Origin: Nitratidesulfovibrio termitidis HI1
GTDB taxonomy: Bacteria; Desulfobacterota; Desulfovibrionia; Desulfovibrionales; Desulfovibrionaceae
Direction of reading: 5' to 3'
Length of the DNA: 64,000 bases
Assembly: GCF_000504305.1 (NCBI RefSeq)
Contig: NZ_KI632512.1
Location: 2,489,469-2,553,468, forward strand
The notes beneath the pieces were generated by a model. It was given only the letters and a program-made list of their open reading frames with translations, made no database searches and had not been told where the DNA came from. Shown here in pieces: positions 1-9,292 of this stretch (position 1 is its first letter; the number at the start of each line of letters is the position of its first letter). Both the position numbers and the translations under genes were made by a program.

Positions 1-78
1 CGCCTGTCGCCCGAGGCGTACACCCTTGCCGCCGCCGAGGCGGTGGTGGCCAGGCTGGGGCTGGCGAAGAAGGCATAA
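1..78 (+). CDS. C-terminal end of an unidentified protein (partial)
   Basis: The window opens inside a reading frame that ends at TAA (76-78). The last 25 residues are alanine- and leucine-rich and end in LGLAKKA. Too little is present to name a family. A strong terminator follows 50 bp downstream, which supports this being the true 3' end of a plus-strand gene. Confidence 0.6.
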   Translation, partial: RLSPEAYTLAAAEAVVARLGLAKKA

Positions 79-130
79 CGTCGCACGGGGCGCTCGCTTC
101 GCCCCCCCCCCCCACCACGTCAGCGCAAAC

Positions 131-174
131 GACGCGGCGCACGGAAGAACTCCGTGCGCCGCGTCTTCATTTTT
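131..174 (+). terminator. Rho-independent terminator
   Basis: A perfect 15-bp stem (131-145 with 151-165) closes a 5-nt loop and is followed by a T-rich run to 174. It ends transcription of the gene cut by the window edge and insulates the glycyl-radical operon. Confidence 0.9.
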
Positions 175-236
175 GCATCCGCTCCGGCCCGCAGCAGGCG
201 GGCTGGAACAGTGGCGGGCAGCCGCACCAGGCCCTG

Positions 237-254
237 GGTCGCAAAAATGCGACC
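237..254. promoter_or_regulatory. Candidate activator site A (UAS)
   Basis: A perfect dyad with 7-bp arms, GGTCGCA-AAAA-TGCGACC. It lies about 165 bp upstream of the -24 element of the sigma-54 promoter at 417, a normal distance for an enhancer-binding-protein site. Related dyads occur at 324, 4079 and 4159. Assigning it to the activator encoded at 12985 is inference. Confidence 0.65.
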
Positions 255-323
255 TCAACCCCTTGTGCCATCCTGCACAATTACAAGCAACAATCTACAT
301 TAACTGAATTTATCCGCCATGAC

Positions 324-339
324 GACGCATTCTTGCAAC
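324..339. promoter_or_regulatory. Candidate activator site B (UAS)
   Basis: GACGCA-TTCT-TGCAAC, an imperfect version of site A with the same half-site spacing. It lies about 80 bp upstream of the -24 element at 418. Confidence 0.5.
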
Positions 340-416
340 ATTCCCCCTTCCATCCCGCGCAGGCCCCCAGAAAGGCAAATGCCACCAGCATGCTGTATTA
401 ACACATTTTTATTCCA

Positions 417-431
417 TGGCACACTCGATGC
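417..431 (+). promoter_or_regulatory. Sigma-54 (-24/-12) promoter of the glycyl-radical operon
   Basis: TGGCAC-N5-ATGC matches the sigma-54 consensus TGGCAC-N5-TTGC with correct spacing between the GG and GC elements. It predicts a transcript starting near 443 and a leader of about 65 nt before the ATG at 509. Two dyads upstream and a sigma-54 activator gene downstream in the locus support it. Confidence 0.7.
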
Positions 432-508
432 TTATCGCCAGCCAGTGCATGCGTACACCGCCCCCCTGCAACATCACGCACATGGGCCACGGCCCAGGGA
501 GACCTTAC

Positions 509-2980
509 ATGACCACCTGCCGCCTTTCCCCCCAGGAAGTGCGTCTGCAGAACCCGGAACCGAACAAGGCCGGGCGCGAGCGCGTCTACTCCATTCTCGA
601 AACCTTCCAGTACCAGGTTCCGTTCATCGACGTGGAGCGCGCCCGCTACTTCACCGAGTCCATGCGCACCACCGAAGGCCAGTTGCTGGCACTGCGCTGG
701 GCCAAGGCGCTGCACAACTGCGCCGAAAAGATGACCGTGTACATCACCCCGAACCAGCTCATCGCGGGCCGCGCCGGGCAGTTCGGCCGCTACGGCATCC
801 TGTACCCGGAAATCGACGGCGACTTCTACGGCGAGGTCATGCGCGACCTGCCAGGCCGCGCCAAGAGCCCGTTCCGCATCTCGGACACGGACATCAACAT
901 CATTCTCGAAGAAATCGCCCCCTATTGGGAAGGCAAGACCTACCACGAGCACCTCAACGGCGCCCTGCCCGCGGAACTGCGCAACGTCACCTACGCCGAC
1001 GACTCGGGCCTGAAGTCCAAGTTCGTGGTCAGCGAAACCTCTTCCTACCGTTCCGCCCTGCAGTGGGTGCACGACTACGAAAAGGTGCTGCAACGCGGCA
1101 TGCTGGACATCAGGGCGGAAATGCTGGCCCGCATGGAACGGCTTGATCCCGACAGCCCCATCGACAACTGGGAGAAGAAGCCCTTCCTTGAAGCCATGGT
1201 CATCGTGTGCGACGCCTTCATGCTCTGGGCGAAACGCCACGCCGACCTTGCCCGCGAACAGGCCGCCGCCGAAAGGAACCCCGCCCGCAAACAGGAACTG
1301 CTGCACCTTGCCGACATCTGCGACCACGTGCCCGCGCACCCCGCCCGCACCTTCCACGAGGCCGTGCAGTCGCAGTGGTTCGTGCAGATGTTCTCGCGCA
1401 TCGAGCAGAAGGCCAGCGCCATCATCTCCAACGGGCGCATGGATCAGTACTTCTACCCATACTACGCCAGGGATATTGCCGAAGGCCGCATCACCGAAGA
1501 ACGTGCCATGGAGCTTCTGGAGTGCATGTGGGTGGAGATGGCGCAGTTCATCGACCTGTACATCAACCCCACCGGCAACGAATTCAACGAAGGCTACGCC
1601 CACTGGGAGGCCGTGACCATCGGCGGCCAGACCCCCGACGGCCATGACGCCACCAACGACCTGACGTACCTGTTCCTGCGCTCCAAGCGCGAATTCCCGC
1701 TGAACTACCCCGACCTTGCCACCCGCATCCACTCCCGCTCGCCCGAACGCTTCCTGTACGACGTGGCCGAGACCATCAAGGACGGCTCCGGCTTTCCCAA
1801 GCTGATCAACGACGAGGAAGTCGTGCCGTTGTACGTGGCCAAGGGCGCGTCCTTCAGGGATGCCCTGGACTACGCCGTGTCGGGCTGCACCGAGGCCCGC
1901 ATGCCCAACCGCGACACCTACACCTCCGGCTGCGTGTACATCAACTTCGCCACGGCCATGGAAATGACCATGCACAACGGGCGGATGCTGAAATACGGGC
2001 CGGACGACCTGGTGGGGCTGGAAACCGGCGACCCCACAACCTTCACCACCTGGGAACAGTTCTGGGAAGCCTACAAGGCCCAGCACATGAACCTGCTGTC
2101 CAAGGCCTTCACCCAGCAGTACGTGGTGGACTGCCTGCGCCCGCAGCACTTCGCCTCGCCCTTCGCCTCGGTGCTGCACGACCTGTGCGTGGCAGACTGC
2201 AAGGACCTGCAGTCGCCGAAAATCGAAGGCGGCGTGGATTTTTCGTACTTTGAATTCCTGGGGTACGGCACCGTGGTGGACTCGCTGGCCTCGGTCAGGA
2301 AGCTGGTGTTCGAAGACAAGAAGGTGACCATGGCCGAACTGGTGGCCGCCCTGCAGAACGACTTTGCGGGGCACGAGCCCCTGCGCGCCCTGCTGCGCTC
2401 GGCGCCCTGCTACGGCAACAACAATCCCTATGCCGACGCCATTGCCAGGGAAGTGGACCGCATGACCCAGGTCTTTGCGGAAAAGTACTCCCGGATTCGC
2501 GGCATCAACTGCGACGTGCGCTACGTGCCCATCACCTCGCACGTGCCCTTTGGCAAGGTGGTCAGCGCCACCCCCAACGGCCGCAGGGCGTGGACGGCCC
2601 TGTCCGACGGTTCCTCCGCCTCGCACGGCGCGGACCGCAACGGGCCCACGGCGGTACTGCTGTCCAACTACAATTCCAAGAACTGCGACCTGGAGAACCG
2701 CGCCTCGCGCCTGCTGAACATCAAGCTGTCGCCCAGGTGCGTTGCCGGCGAGACGGGCACCCGCAAGCTCGTGGATCTCATCCGCAGTTGGTGCGACCTC
2801 AAGTTGTGGCACCTGCAGTTCAACATCATCAACAGGGAAACCCTGCTCAAGGCCAAGGCCGATCCCGACAGATACCGGGGCCTTCTGGTGCGCATCGCGG
2901 GGTACAGTTCCTACTTCTGCGACCTGTCGCCCGACCTGCAGGACGACGTCATCAACCGTACCGAGCACGACGCGATCTAG
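509..2980 (+). CDS. Glycyl radical C-S lyase (isethionate/DHPS sulfite-lyase group)
   Basis: An 823-residue glycyl radical enzyme of the Cys-X-Glu eliminase type. Visible residues are Cys460 and Glu462 in SGCTE, and the radical Gly798 in [10 protein letters not shown] near the C-terminus. Compared from memory with isethionate sulfite-lyase IslA (Arg189, Gln193, Trp374, Cys468, Glu470, Arg678, Gly805), this protein has Arg181, Gln185, Trp366, Cys460, Glu462, Arg671 and Gly798. That is a constant offset of 8, then 7, so the sulfonate-binding residues appear kept. The position of IslA Phe682 is Ile675, which may fit a larger C3 sulfonate. The expected reaction is cytoplasmic, radical-mediated release of sulfite for dissimilatory reduction. 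The ATG at 509 has an upstream purine-rich site (CAGGGAGA); the in-frame ATG at 416 overlaps the sigma-54 promoter and is rejected. The activase follows 59 bp downstream. IslA, HpsG or another C-S or C-O eliminase remain possible. Confidence 0.88.
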   Translation: MTTCRLSPQEVRLQNPEPNKAGRERVYSILETFQYQVPFIDVERARYFTESMRTTEGQLLALRWAKALHNCAEKMTVYITPNQLIAGRAGQFGRYGILYPEIDGDFYGEVMRDLPGRAKSPFRISDTDINIILEEIAPYWEGKTYHEHLNGALPAELRNVTYADDSGLKSKFVVSETSSYRSALQWVHDYEKVLQRGMLDIRAEMLARMERLDPDSPIDNWEKKPFLEAMVIVCDAFMLWAKRHADLAREQAAAERNPARKQELLHLADICDHVPAHPARTFHEAVQSQWFVQMFSRIEQKASAIISNGRMDQYFYPYYARDIAEGRITEERAMELLECMWVEMAQFIDLYINPTGNEFNEGYAHWEAVTIGGQTPDGHDATNDLTYLFLRSKREFPLNYPDLATRIHSRSPERFLYDVAETIKDGSGFPKLINDEEVVPLYVAKGASFRDALDYAVSGCTEARMPNRDTYTSGCVYINFATAMEMTMHNGRMLKYGPDDLVGLETGDPTTFTTWEQFWEAYKAQHMNLLSKAFTQQYVVDCLRPQHFASPFASVLHDLCVADCKDLQSPKIEGGVDFSYFEFLGYGTVVDSLASVRKLVFEDKKVTMAELVAALQNDFAGHEPLRALLRSAPCYGNNNPYADAIAREVDRMTQVFAEKYSRIRGINCDVRYVPITSHVPFGKVVSATPNGRRAWTALSDGSSASHGADRNGPTAVLLSNYNSKNCDLENRASRLLNIKLSPRCVAGETGTRKLVDLIRSWCDLKLWHLQFNIINRETLLKAKADPDRYRGLLVRIAGYSSYFCDLSPDLQDDVINRTEHDAI

Positions 2981-3039
2981 CCCCAGAGGCGGGGAAGGCC
3001 CAGAACCTTCCCCGCCTCCGCCACGGGAGAGGCATACCC

Positions 3040-3942
3040 ATGCACGACAGGGAAATGACGGGCATCGTCTTCAACATGCAGAAATATTCCGTGCACGACG
3101 GCGCGGGCATCCGCACCATGGTCTTCCTGAAGGGCTGCCCGTTGCGCTGCGCATGGTGCAGCAACCCGGAATCCCAGAGGCTCCAGCCTGAACGCGGGTA
3201 CAACCGGTACACGTGTCTTTCGCCCTCGGTGTGCGGCCACTGCATTCCCGCCTGCCCGGCGGGCTGCATCTTCGAGATAGAGGGCCTGCTGGCCATCGAC
3301 CACCAGCGCTGCACGGGGTGCCTGCGGTGTGCAGACGCCTGCCCCACGAAGGCCATGAGCGTCTATGGCCAGCGCCTCGGCGTTGACGACGTGCTCGAGG
3401 CCGTGGAGCAGGACTCCGTGTTCTACGCCCGCTCCGGTGGCGGCATGACCCTGTCCGGCGGGGAGGCCATGTACCAGCCCGACTTCACGGTGGCCTTGCT
3501 GCGCGAGGCACGCCGCAGGCACATCAACACGGTGATGGAAACCTGCGGACATTGTGACGGCGATGCACTGGTCGAAGCCTGCCGCCACATCGACGGGTTG
3601 CTGTTCGACATCAAGCACCTGTCCACCGAGCGACACCGCCAGGGCACCGGCGTGGGCAACGAGCGAATCCTGGCGAACTTCCTCCGGATATGCGCAGAAT
3701 TCCCCGCATTGCCCATCACTGCCCGCACCCCGGTCGTTCCGGGATTCAACGACAACGAAGACGACATCCGGGCCATTGCCCGGTTCCTGCCCAAGCGCGC
3801 CAACCTCGTGCACGAACTGCTGCCCTACCACCGCATGGGGCAGCCGAAGTACGAGTTCCTCGGCCGCGCCTTTCCCATGGGGGGGGCGCAACTGGAGGAA
3901 AACATCATGCCCCGCCTTCAGGAAGTGGCCCTGGCCCGCTGA
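3040..3942 (+). CDS. Radical-SAM glycyl radical enzyme activase
   Basis: A 300-residue activase that installs the glycyl radical on the enzyme encoded just upstream. The SAM-cluster motif CX3CX2C is Cys33, Cys37 and Cys40 (CPLRCAWC). An insert carries two ferredoxin-like cysteine sets, about residues 59-76 and 91-101 (CTGCLRCADAC), as in activases of eliminase-type glycyl radical enzymes but not of pyruvate formate-lyase. The SGGE motif follows around residue 130. The ATG at 3040 has a GGGAGAGG ribosome site. Co-transcription with the lyase is likely; no terminator lies between them. A GC-rich hairpin follows the stop codon. Confidence 0.93.
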   Translation: MHDREMTGIVFNMQKYSVHDGAGIRTMVFLKGCPLRCAWCSNPESQRLQPERGYNRYTCLSPSVCGHCIPACPAGCIFEIEGLLAIDHQRCTGCLRCADACPTKAMSVYGQRLGVDDVLEAVEQDSVFYARSGGGMTLSGGEAMYQPDFTVALLREARRRHINTVMETCGHCDGDALVEACRHIDGLLFDIKHLSTERHRQGTGVGNERILANFLRICAEFPALPITARTPVVPGFNDNEDDIRAIARFLPKRANLVHELLPYHRMGQPKYEFLGRAFPMGGAQLEENIMPRLQEVALAR

Positions 3943-3987
3943 CCCTCCAACCGGCCCCGCGCACCGGCCACCGCGCCGTGCGCGCCA

Positions 3988-4021
3988 TGCCCCCGGCGTG
4001 CCCCGCAGCATGCCGGGGGCA
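3988..4021 (+). terminator. Possible terminator hairpin after the activase
   Basis: A 10-bp stem (TGCCCCCGGC at 3988 with its complement ending at 4021) with a 14-nt loop lies 46 bp after the activase stop. The following T-run is poor, so this may be a weak or Rho-assisted terminator. Confidence 0.4.
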
Positions 4022-4078
4022 CTTCTGCGCCCCACGGAAGGCAAACAGTGCAAATCGGCACATTTTCCCGAACGCCAC

Positions 4079-4094
4079 GTCGCATTTTTGCAAC
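4079..4094. promoter_or_regulatory. Candidate activator site C (UAS)
   Basis: GTCGCA-TTTT-TGCAAC, sharing 11 of 12 half-site positions with site A. It lies about 365 bp upstream of the -24 element at 4460, a long but workable distance for a DNA-looping activator in AT-rich DNA. Confidence 0.55.
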
Positions 4095-4158
4095 AGAAAA
4101 ACCCTGCACCAAACTCAATTCAGTATAATTGCAGCGTTTTTCACGACGCCACGCCTGA

Positions 4159-4174
4159 GTCGTATTTTTGCATC
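4159..4174. promoter_or_regulatory. Candidate activator site D (UAS)
   Basis: GTCGTA-TTTT-TGCATC, with the same architecture as sites A to C, 80 bp after site C and about 285 bp upstream of the sigma-54 promoter. Confidence 0.5.
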
Positions 4175-4458
4175 ATATATAAGATATAGTACACTTCCAG
4201 CGAGCAGTATTTCTGCGCTTATAAAATTATTCGCATTTCAAGCGTGTTACAAAGCAATCAACAATGGCAACCAATACTTTTTATTTTGACTCGACCTCTC
4301 TCGTCCTGCCCATACCCCCACCATACAACACCTCAATGAGGTCACTGCATTCCCAACGCCAGACAACGACACGCCAATACTCTGTTTTAACTATATAAAA
4401 CTGCAGAAATAGTGCTGTGCACTCAAACAATTAAACCGTTCGCACAATCATTCACAAA

Positions 4459-4474
4459 CGGCACCCTTCTTGCT
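4459..4474 (+). promoter_or_regulatory. Sigma-54 (-24/-12) promoter of the dehydrogenase/ABC operon
   Basis: CGGCAC-N5-TTGCT has both GG and GC elements at correct spacing and differs from consensus only in the first base. Transcription would start near 4485 and read into the SDR gene at 4795. Confidence 0.65.
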
Positions 4475-4794
4475 TTTCATGCTGCACGCACACGCGTCGA
4501 CCGTCCATTGCAATGTCGACGCAGTTCTGTGTCCGTGCAAACATAAACGCCACCATACAACACCATATATACATGAAAATAAATCACACGGGGCTTCCCA
4601 TGCCGGACCATGCACGTTCACGCCGCAAAAATCCGACGAAAGGCCATTGCAGTACCCCGTGCCGAGGTTTTCTCAAAAACGTCGTCGCAGGCATTGTGCC
4701 CTCCTCTTGCCACGCGGAGAGGCGCCATCACCCCGCAAGCACGCCGCATCATCCCGGCGTGGACTGCCGATAACCCCACGCCGGAAGGTCCGCC

Positions 4795-5580
4795 ATGCCA
4801 GCACTCCGTCCGCAGTGCCCCTTTGCGCTGTTCGATCTTTCCGGCCGGACGGCGTTGGTCACCGGTGGCAATTCCGGGCTTGGCGAAGCCATGGCCACGG
4901 CGTTGGGGTTGGGCGGCGCCAGGGTGCTCCTGCTGGCGCGGCGCCGCCGCGAACTGGACGAAGCGGCAACGCGCCTTGCCGGTCTCGGCATCGAGGCACT
5001 TGTCCTCTCCGCCGACCTTTCCGACCCTTCCGCCATTGCCGACAGCGCGGCGCACGCCCGCCAGGCGCTGGGGCACGTGGACATCCTTATCAACGCGGCC
5101 GGAGTCAACCTGCGCCAGCCCTTCGAGGAAATCACCCCCGAGGCATGGCGACGGCAGGTGGACCTGCACCTTTCCGCGCCGTTCTTTCTGGCCCGCGAAC
5201 TGGCGCCCGGCATGCGCGAGCGCGGCTGGGGCCGCATCATCAACATCGGTTCCCTGCAATCGTACCGGGCCATGCCCGACAGCGCGCCCTACGGTGCGGC
5301 CAAGGGGGGCATCATCCAACTCACCCGTGCCATCGCCGAGGCCTGGGGTCCATACGGCATCACCTGCAACGCCATCGCCCCCGGCTTTTTCCCCACCTCG
5401 CTCACCGCGCCGGTGTTCGACAATCCCCAAACCGTGGCCCGGCACGCCGCCCAAACGTGCCTTGGCCGCAACGGCCGACTGGAGGATCTGCACGGCCTTA
5501 CCCTGTTTCTCGCAAGCAACGCATCTTCGTACGTCACCGGACAAACGATCATGCTCGATGGTGGATTCACGGCGAAATGA
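4795..5580 (+). CDS. SDR-family NAD(P)-dependent alcohol dehydrogenase
   Basis: A 261-residue classical short-chain dehydrogenase. The cofactor motif TGGNSGLG is at 23-30, the NAAG motif at 100-103, and the catalytic Ser153, Tyr166 and Lys170 are in the expected order. The closest look is to gluconate 5-dehydrogenase-like enzymes. The ATG at 4795 has a GGAAGG ribosome site. It is the first gene of the operon that carries the ABC importer. A role in oxidising or epimerising the hydroxysulfonate, or in reducing a carbonyl product of C-S cleavage, is inference from position. The substrate cannot be read from sequence. Confidence 0.88.
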   Translation: MPALRPQCPFALFDLSGRTALVTGGNSGLGEAMATALGLGGARVLLLARRRRELDEAATRLAGLGIEALVLSADLSDPSAIADSAAHARQALGHVDILINAAGVNLRQPFEEITPEAWRRQVDLHLSAPFFLARELAPGMRERGWGRIINIGSLQSYRAMPDSAPYGAAKGGIIQLTRAIAEAWGPYGITCNAIAPGFFPTSLTAPVFDNPQTVARHAAQTCLGRNGRLEDLHGLTLFLASNASSYVTGQTIMLDGGFTAK

Positions 5581-5659
5581 CTGGTGTTTTCCTGTGTCAA
5601 ACGGCTCCGTTCCCAGCTTCATGTGACAATTTCACAGAACAGCAACAGCGAGGTCGCAC

Positions 5660-6739
5660 ATGAAAAAACGTCTGGCCACTGCCCTTGCCTTCCTGCTCGC
5701 CAGCATGCTTCTCACCGGATTCCTTCCCCTCGCCGCGCAAGCGGCGGACAAACCCGAAGTCCGCACCAGCGCGCAGCCCTGTCTGCACGGCATGCCGCTG
5801 TGGCACGCGGAAAAAGCCGGTTGGCTCACCAACGCCCCGTTCGTCGACAAGTTCATGCTGTTCGCTTCGGGGGCGCCGCAGGTCGAGGCCCTTGCAGCCA
5901 ACCAGTGGGACGTGGGGGCCATGGGCGCCCTGCCCACCATGATGGCCAGCATGCGGTACGGCTACAAGCTGATCGGCATCTCCAACGACGAATCCGAAAC
6001 CAACGACCTGTGGGTACGCCCCGATTCGCCACTGCTGAAGACCAAGGGCGCCAACCCCAAGTTCCCGGAAATCCATGGCAGCGCCGATGACTGGAAGGGC
6101 AGGAAGGTGCTGGCCACCACCGTCTCCACCGGCCACTACGCCCTCACCGCCACCCTTGCCGCCCTGGGCCTGAAGGACGCCGACGTTTCCCTCGTGCACA
6201 TGGAGCAGGGCCAGGCTGTCACGGCCTTCAACGCGGGAGAGGGCGACATCATCCAGCTGTGGGCCCCCTTCAGCTACATTGCCGAGGCCAAGGGCTGGAA
6301 AAAGGTCTCTTCCGGCAGCAAGGCCGGGGTGGTCATCATCGGCGGCATCGGCGTGCGCAAGGAATTCGCGGAACAGCACCCCGACCTCGTGGTGGACTGG
6401 CTGGACGTGTACATGCGCGGCATCGAGATGATGCGGAACGAGCCTGGCAAGAGCGTCGACCCGCTGCTGAACTACTTCACCGGCTATTGCGGCCTGGAAC
6501 TGACGCGCGACCAGGTGGAAAAGGAATTCAAGTACCGCCCGCTGTATGACGTGAACGAGCAGGTGCGCCTGCTGGAAGACCCGTCCAAGACTGCGGCATG
6601 GATGGACGGCGTTGCCAAATTCATGCTTTCGCAGGGTCGCATTGCCGCCAAGGAATACGACCGCTACGCCAAGAACCACTTCGAGATCGATCCCTCCTTC
6701 ATGAAGAAGCTGGCCGAACGTCGCGCTGCGGCGAAATAG
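5660..6739 (+). CDS. ABC transporter periplasmic substrate-binding protein (Tau/Ssu/NMT1-like)
   Basis: A 359-residue solute-binding protein. A signal peptide of about 29 residues is clear: basic start MKKR, a hydrophobic stretch, then AAQAAD as a signal peptidase I site. The body resembles binding proteins for taurine, alkanesulfonates and nitrate-like anions, with the motif QWDVGAMGALP typical of that fold. It is encoded 79 bp after the SDR gene and is followed by two permeases and two ATPases, so the complete importer is here. Given the adjacent C-S lyase an organosulfonate ligand is likely, but that is inference. Confidence 0.88.
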   Translation: MKKRLATALAFLLASMLLTGFLPLAAQAADKPEVRTSAQPCLHGMPLWHAEKAGWLTNAPFVDKFMLFASGAPQVEALAANQWDVGAMGALPTMMASMRYGYKLIGISNDESETNDLWVRPDSPLLKTKGANPKFPEIHGSADDWKGRKVLATTVSTGHYALTATLAALGLKDADVSLVHMEQGQAVTAFNAGEGDIIQLWAPFSYIAEAKGWKKVSSGSKAGVVIIGGIGVRKEFAEQHPDLVVDWLDVYMRGIEMMRNEPGKSVDPLLNYFTGYCGLELTRDQVEKEFKYRPLYDVNEQVRLLEDPSKTAAWMDGVAKFMLSQGRIAAKEYDRYAKNHFEIDPSFMKKLAERRAAAK

Positions 6740-6899
6740 CCTTTCCTCGCCATCCTCCGGCGGTGAAGCCCGCCGGAGGATGGAACCGAGCCCCGTGGCG
6801 GTTTCCGCTCCGGAGTGCCACCCCGGCCCGCCCTTTGCGGGATGGCCGGAAAGGCCGGAAGGTTCCGCCGCCCCCTCCCACGTGCGACAGGAGTCCCGC

Positions 6900-7739
6900 A
6901 TGCAGAGCACGACACACGACGCATCAGGCCCCGTATCACTGGATGTGGAAAAAGCCGGATACATCGCGGCCGCAGTACGGCAGCACTGGATATCCGTCAT
7001 CAGCCTGGTGCTCTTTCTGATCTTTTGGGAACTGATTTGCCGGTTCGAGATCATCGGGCCGTATCAGCTCGTTCCGCCTTCCGAAGTTCTTGGCGTGTTC
7101 GCCGACAAGTTCACGAACCCCAACCCCGACGGCGCGCTGTTGCAGCAGCATGCCTGGGCCAGCCTTTCCCTGGCGCTGGTGGGCTTTGGGGCCGCGGTGT
7201 GCATCGGCGTGCCACTGGGGCTGCTGATGGGCTGGTACCGCCCCGTCAACCTGATGGTGCGCCCGCTGTTCGACGCGGTGCGCCCCATCCCCCCCATCGC
7301 CTGGATACCCATCGCCATCCTGTGGCTGGGCATCGGCATCCACGCCAAGGCGTTCATCATCTTCCTCGCGGCGTTCGTGCCCTGCGTGATCAACTCCTAC
7401 ACCGGCATCCGCCTGACCAACCCGGTGCTGATCCGCGTGGCGCGCATCTACGGCGCCTCCGATTTCGAGACCTTCCGGAAAATCGGCGTTCCCTCGGCCA
7501 TTCCCATGGTGTTCACGGGCATCAAGCTGTCGCTCAACGCCGCGTGGACAACCCTGGTGGCGGCCGAACTGCTGGCCGCCTCGCAGGGGCTCGGCTACCT
7601 CATCCAGCTTGGCCGTCGGCTGGCCCGTCCGGACATCATCATCGTGGGCATGCTGGCCATCGGTTTGCTGGGCGCGCTCATGTCGTGGGGGCTGACCAGG
7701 ATCGAGTCCCGCTTCGCATCCTCACGGAGGCTCTCATGA
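6900..7739 (+). CDS. ABC transporter permease 1 (Tau/Ssu-like)
   Basis: A 279-residue inner-membrane permease with about six hydrophobic segments. The EAA loop reads RVARIYGASDFETFRKIGVP and contacts the ATPase. The start at 6900 is chosen because ACAGGAG lies 7 bases upstream; longer in-frame starts lack a ribosome site. Its stop codon overlaps the next start (ATGA at 7736), so it is translationally coupled to permease 2. The two permeases share the run RPIPPIAWIPIAILWLG, which points to a duplication and a heterodimeric channel. Confidence 0.88.
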   Translation: MQSTTHDASGPVSLDVEKAGYIAAAVRQHWISVISLVLFLIFWELICRFEIIGPYQLVPPSEVLGVFADKFTNPNPDGALLQQHAWASLSLALVGFGAAVCIGVPLGLLMGWYRPVNLMVRPLFDAVRPIPPIAWIPIAILWLGIGIHAKAFIIFLAAFVPCVINSYTGIRLTNPVLIRVARIYGASDFETFRKIGVPSAIPMVFTGIKLSLNAAWTTLVAAELLAASQGLGYLIQLGRRLARPDIIIVGMLAIGLLGALMSWGLTRIESRFASSRRLS

Positions 7740-8518
7740 CCGCATCGTTCCGCAAACGGCTGGTGCCCGTGGCCATGACCACGGGTTCGCTGCTGGCCTT
7801 CCTCGTGTTCTGGCAGGTGGTTTCCCTGTACACGAACCCGGAATTCCTTCCCTCTCCACGGCAGGTATGGGTGGAAGCCTTGCGCCTGTTCCACACCCAG
7901 GTGGGCGGCAAGGACCTGCTCACGCACGTGGGCTTCAGCTTGCGCCGCGTGCTTACCGCCTACCTGTGGGCCATCGTGCTGGGGCTGCCGCTGGGCCTGT
8001 GCATGGGCTGGAACCGGGTCTGCGAGCAGATAGTCTCGCCCATTTTCGAACTGCTGCGCCCCATACCGCCCATCGCCTGGATACCCATCGCCATCCTGTG
8101 GCTGGGCGTGGCCGAGGGGTCGAAGGTGTTCATCTGTTTCGTCGGTTCCTTCGTCATCCTGGTGCTGAACTCGTACACCGGCATGCGCTACGTGGACCCG
8201 CTGCTGATCGACGCCGCCCGCTCGTTCGGGGCCACGCGCAGGCAGCAGTTCTTCAACGTGGCGGTGCCCGCCTGCCTGCCGTCCATCTTCGCCGGGCTGC
8301 AGAACGCGCTGTCCATGGCCTGGATGTGCGTGCTGGCGGCGGAACTGGTGGGCGCGCGCGAAGGCGTGGGCTTCATCATCATCCAGGGCATGGACCTGAA
8401 CAGGCCGCCCATGATCCTCGTGGGCATGATCCTGATCGGCATCGTGGGGTCGCTGCTGGCGGCCTCGCTGCGCTGGGCGGAACGGGCCCTGTGTCCGTGG
8501 CGGAGGGAACTGGTATGA
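7736..8518 (+). CDS. ABC transporter permease 2 (Tau/Ssu-like)
   Basis: A 260-residue permease, paralogous to the preceding gene. The EAA loop is DAARSFGATRRQQFFNVAVP. It starts at the ATGA overlap with permease 1 and ends in another ATGA overlap with the first ATPase, so the three are tightly coupled. It is expected to form a heterodimer with permease 1 in the cytoplasmic membrane. Confidence 0.88.
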   Translation: MTASFRKRLVPVAMTTGSLLAFLVFWQVVSLYTNPEFLPSPRQVWVEALRLFHTQVGGKDLLTHVGFSLRRVLTAYLWAIVLGLPLGLCMGWNRVCEQIVSPIFELLRPIPPIAWIPIAILWLGVAEGSKVFICFVGSFVILVLNSYTGMRYVDPLLIDAARSFGATRRQQFFNVAVPACLPSIFAGLQNALSMAWMCVLAAELVGAREGVGFIIIQGMDLNRPPMILVGMILIGIVGSLLAASLRWAERALCPWRRELV

Positions 8519-9282
8519 CGGAACAGACTGCCAAGATCGAATGCCGCAACCTGTCCAAGGCCTTTCACGTACCCGGACAACCCCAGCGACTGCTGGTGCT
8601 CGACCGCGTGTCGCTGGCCGTGCGCGAAAACGAATTCCTGGTCATCCTCGGTCCGGGCCAGTGCGGCAAGACCGTACTGCTCAACTGCATCGCCGGGCTC
8701 ATCGAACCCTCGGCCGGGGATGTGCTGCTGGACGGCGCCCTTGTCACGGCGCCGGGGCCTGACCGGGCCATGGTCTTCCAGCGCTACGCGCTGATGCCGT
8801 GGAAAACCGTGGAGCACAACGTGGCCTTCGGCCTTGCCGTACGCGGCGTGCCGCAGAAGGAACGGCTGGAGATCGCCCACCGCTACATCGACCTCGTGGG
8901 CCTGCAGGGCTTCGAAAAGGCCTACCCCGAACAGCTTTCCGGCGGCATGAAGCAGCGCGTGGGCATTGCCCGCGCCTACGCCAACGCGCCGGAAATCCTG
9001 CTCATGGACGAACCGTTCGGCGCGCTGGACGCGCAGACGCGCTACGCCATGGAGCAGGACCTGCGTTCCATATGGGAAAAGGAAAAGCGGACGGTCATCT
9101 TCGTCACCAACAACATCGAAGAAGCCATATACCTTGGCGACAGGATTCTGGTCATGTCCGTACTGCCCGGCACGGTGAAGGCGGAATACCTGATCGATAT
9201 TCCCTCGCCGCGCAATTATACAGACCCTGCGTTCCTCACCTACAGAAAGATGATCTCCGAAGCCACGGATCTTTCCATATAG
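8515..9282 (+). CDS. ABC transporter ATPase 1
   Basis: A 255-residue nucleotide-binding subunit. Walker A is GPGQCGKT, the signature is LSGGMKQR, and Walker B is ILLMDEPFGALD. The H-loop position reads VTNNIEE, so the usual switch histidine (VTHD in relatives) is replaced by Asn. This suggests an asymmetric ATPase pair in which ATPase 2, which keeps the His (THNIEE), completes one site. The start overlaps the permease 2 stop (ATGA). Confidence 0.88.
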   Translation: MTEQTAKIECRNLSKAFHVPGQPQRLLVLDRVSLAVRENEFLVILGPGQCGKTVLLNCIAGLIEPSAGDVLLDGALVTAPGPDRAMVFQRYALMPWKTVEHNVAFGLAVRGVPQKERLEIAHRYIDLVGLQGFEKAYPEQLSGGMKQRVGIARAYANAPEILLMDEPFGALDAQTRYAMEQDLRSIWEKEKRTVIFVTNNIEEAIYLGDRILVMSVLPGTVKAEYLIDIPSPRNYTDPAFLTYRKMISEATDLSI

Positions 9283-9292
9283 GAGGCATTCC

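Larger units (their letters stand above)
3943..4794. other. AT-rich regulatory gap between the two catabolic operons
   Basis: This 850-bp stretch holds no convincing gene. It is much richer in A and T than its surroundings, especially 4080-4600. It carries two good dyads of the activator-site type (4079, 4159), a weaker one at 4204-4219, and a sigma-54 promoter at 4459. The predicted transcript from that promoter has a leader of about 310 nt. Short frames inside this leader lack a ribosome site. Confidence 0.6.

Noticed and set aside
416-508. Upstream ATG for the glycyl radical enzyme, adding 31 residues
   Set aside because: It overlaps the sigma-54 promoter and would precede the transcript start; the ATG at 509 has a ribosome site.
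398-2968. Very long open frame on the minus strand opposite the glycyl radical enzyme
   Set aside because: The plus-strand product has all family motifs. Long antisense frames are expected from high GC at third positions. The same holds for 18708-20879 (minus), 25698-27743 (plus), 46596-49430 (minus) and others.
4513-4773. Possible small gene in the leader before the SDR gene
   Set aside because: No ribosome site, no recognisable features, and it lies in the predicted long 5' leader.
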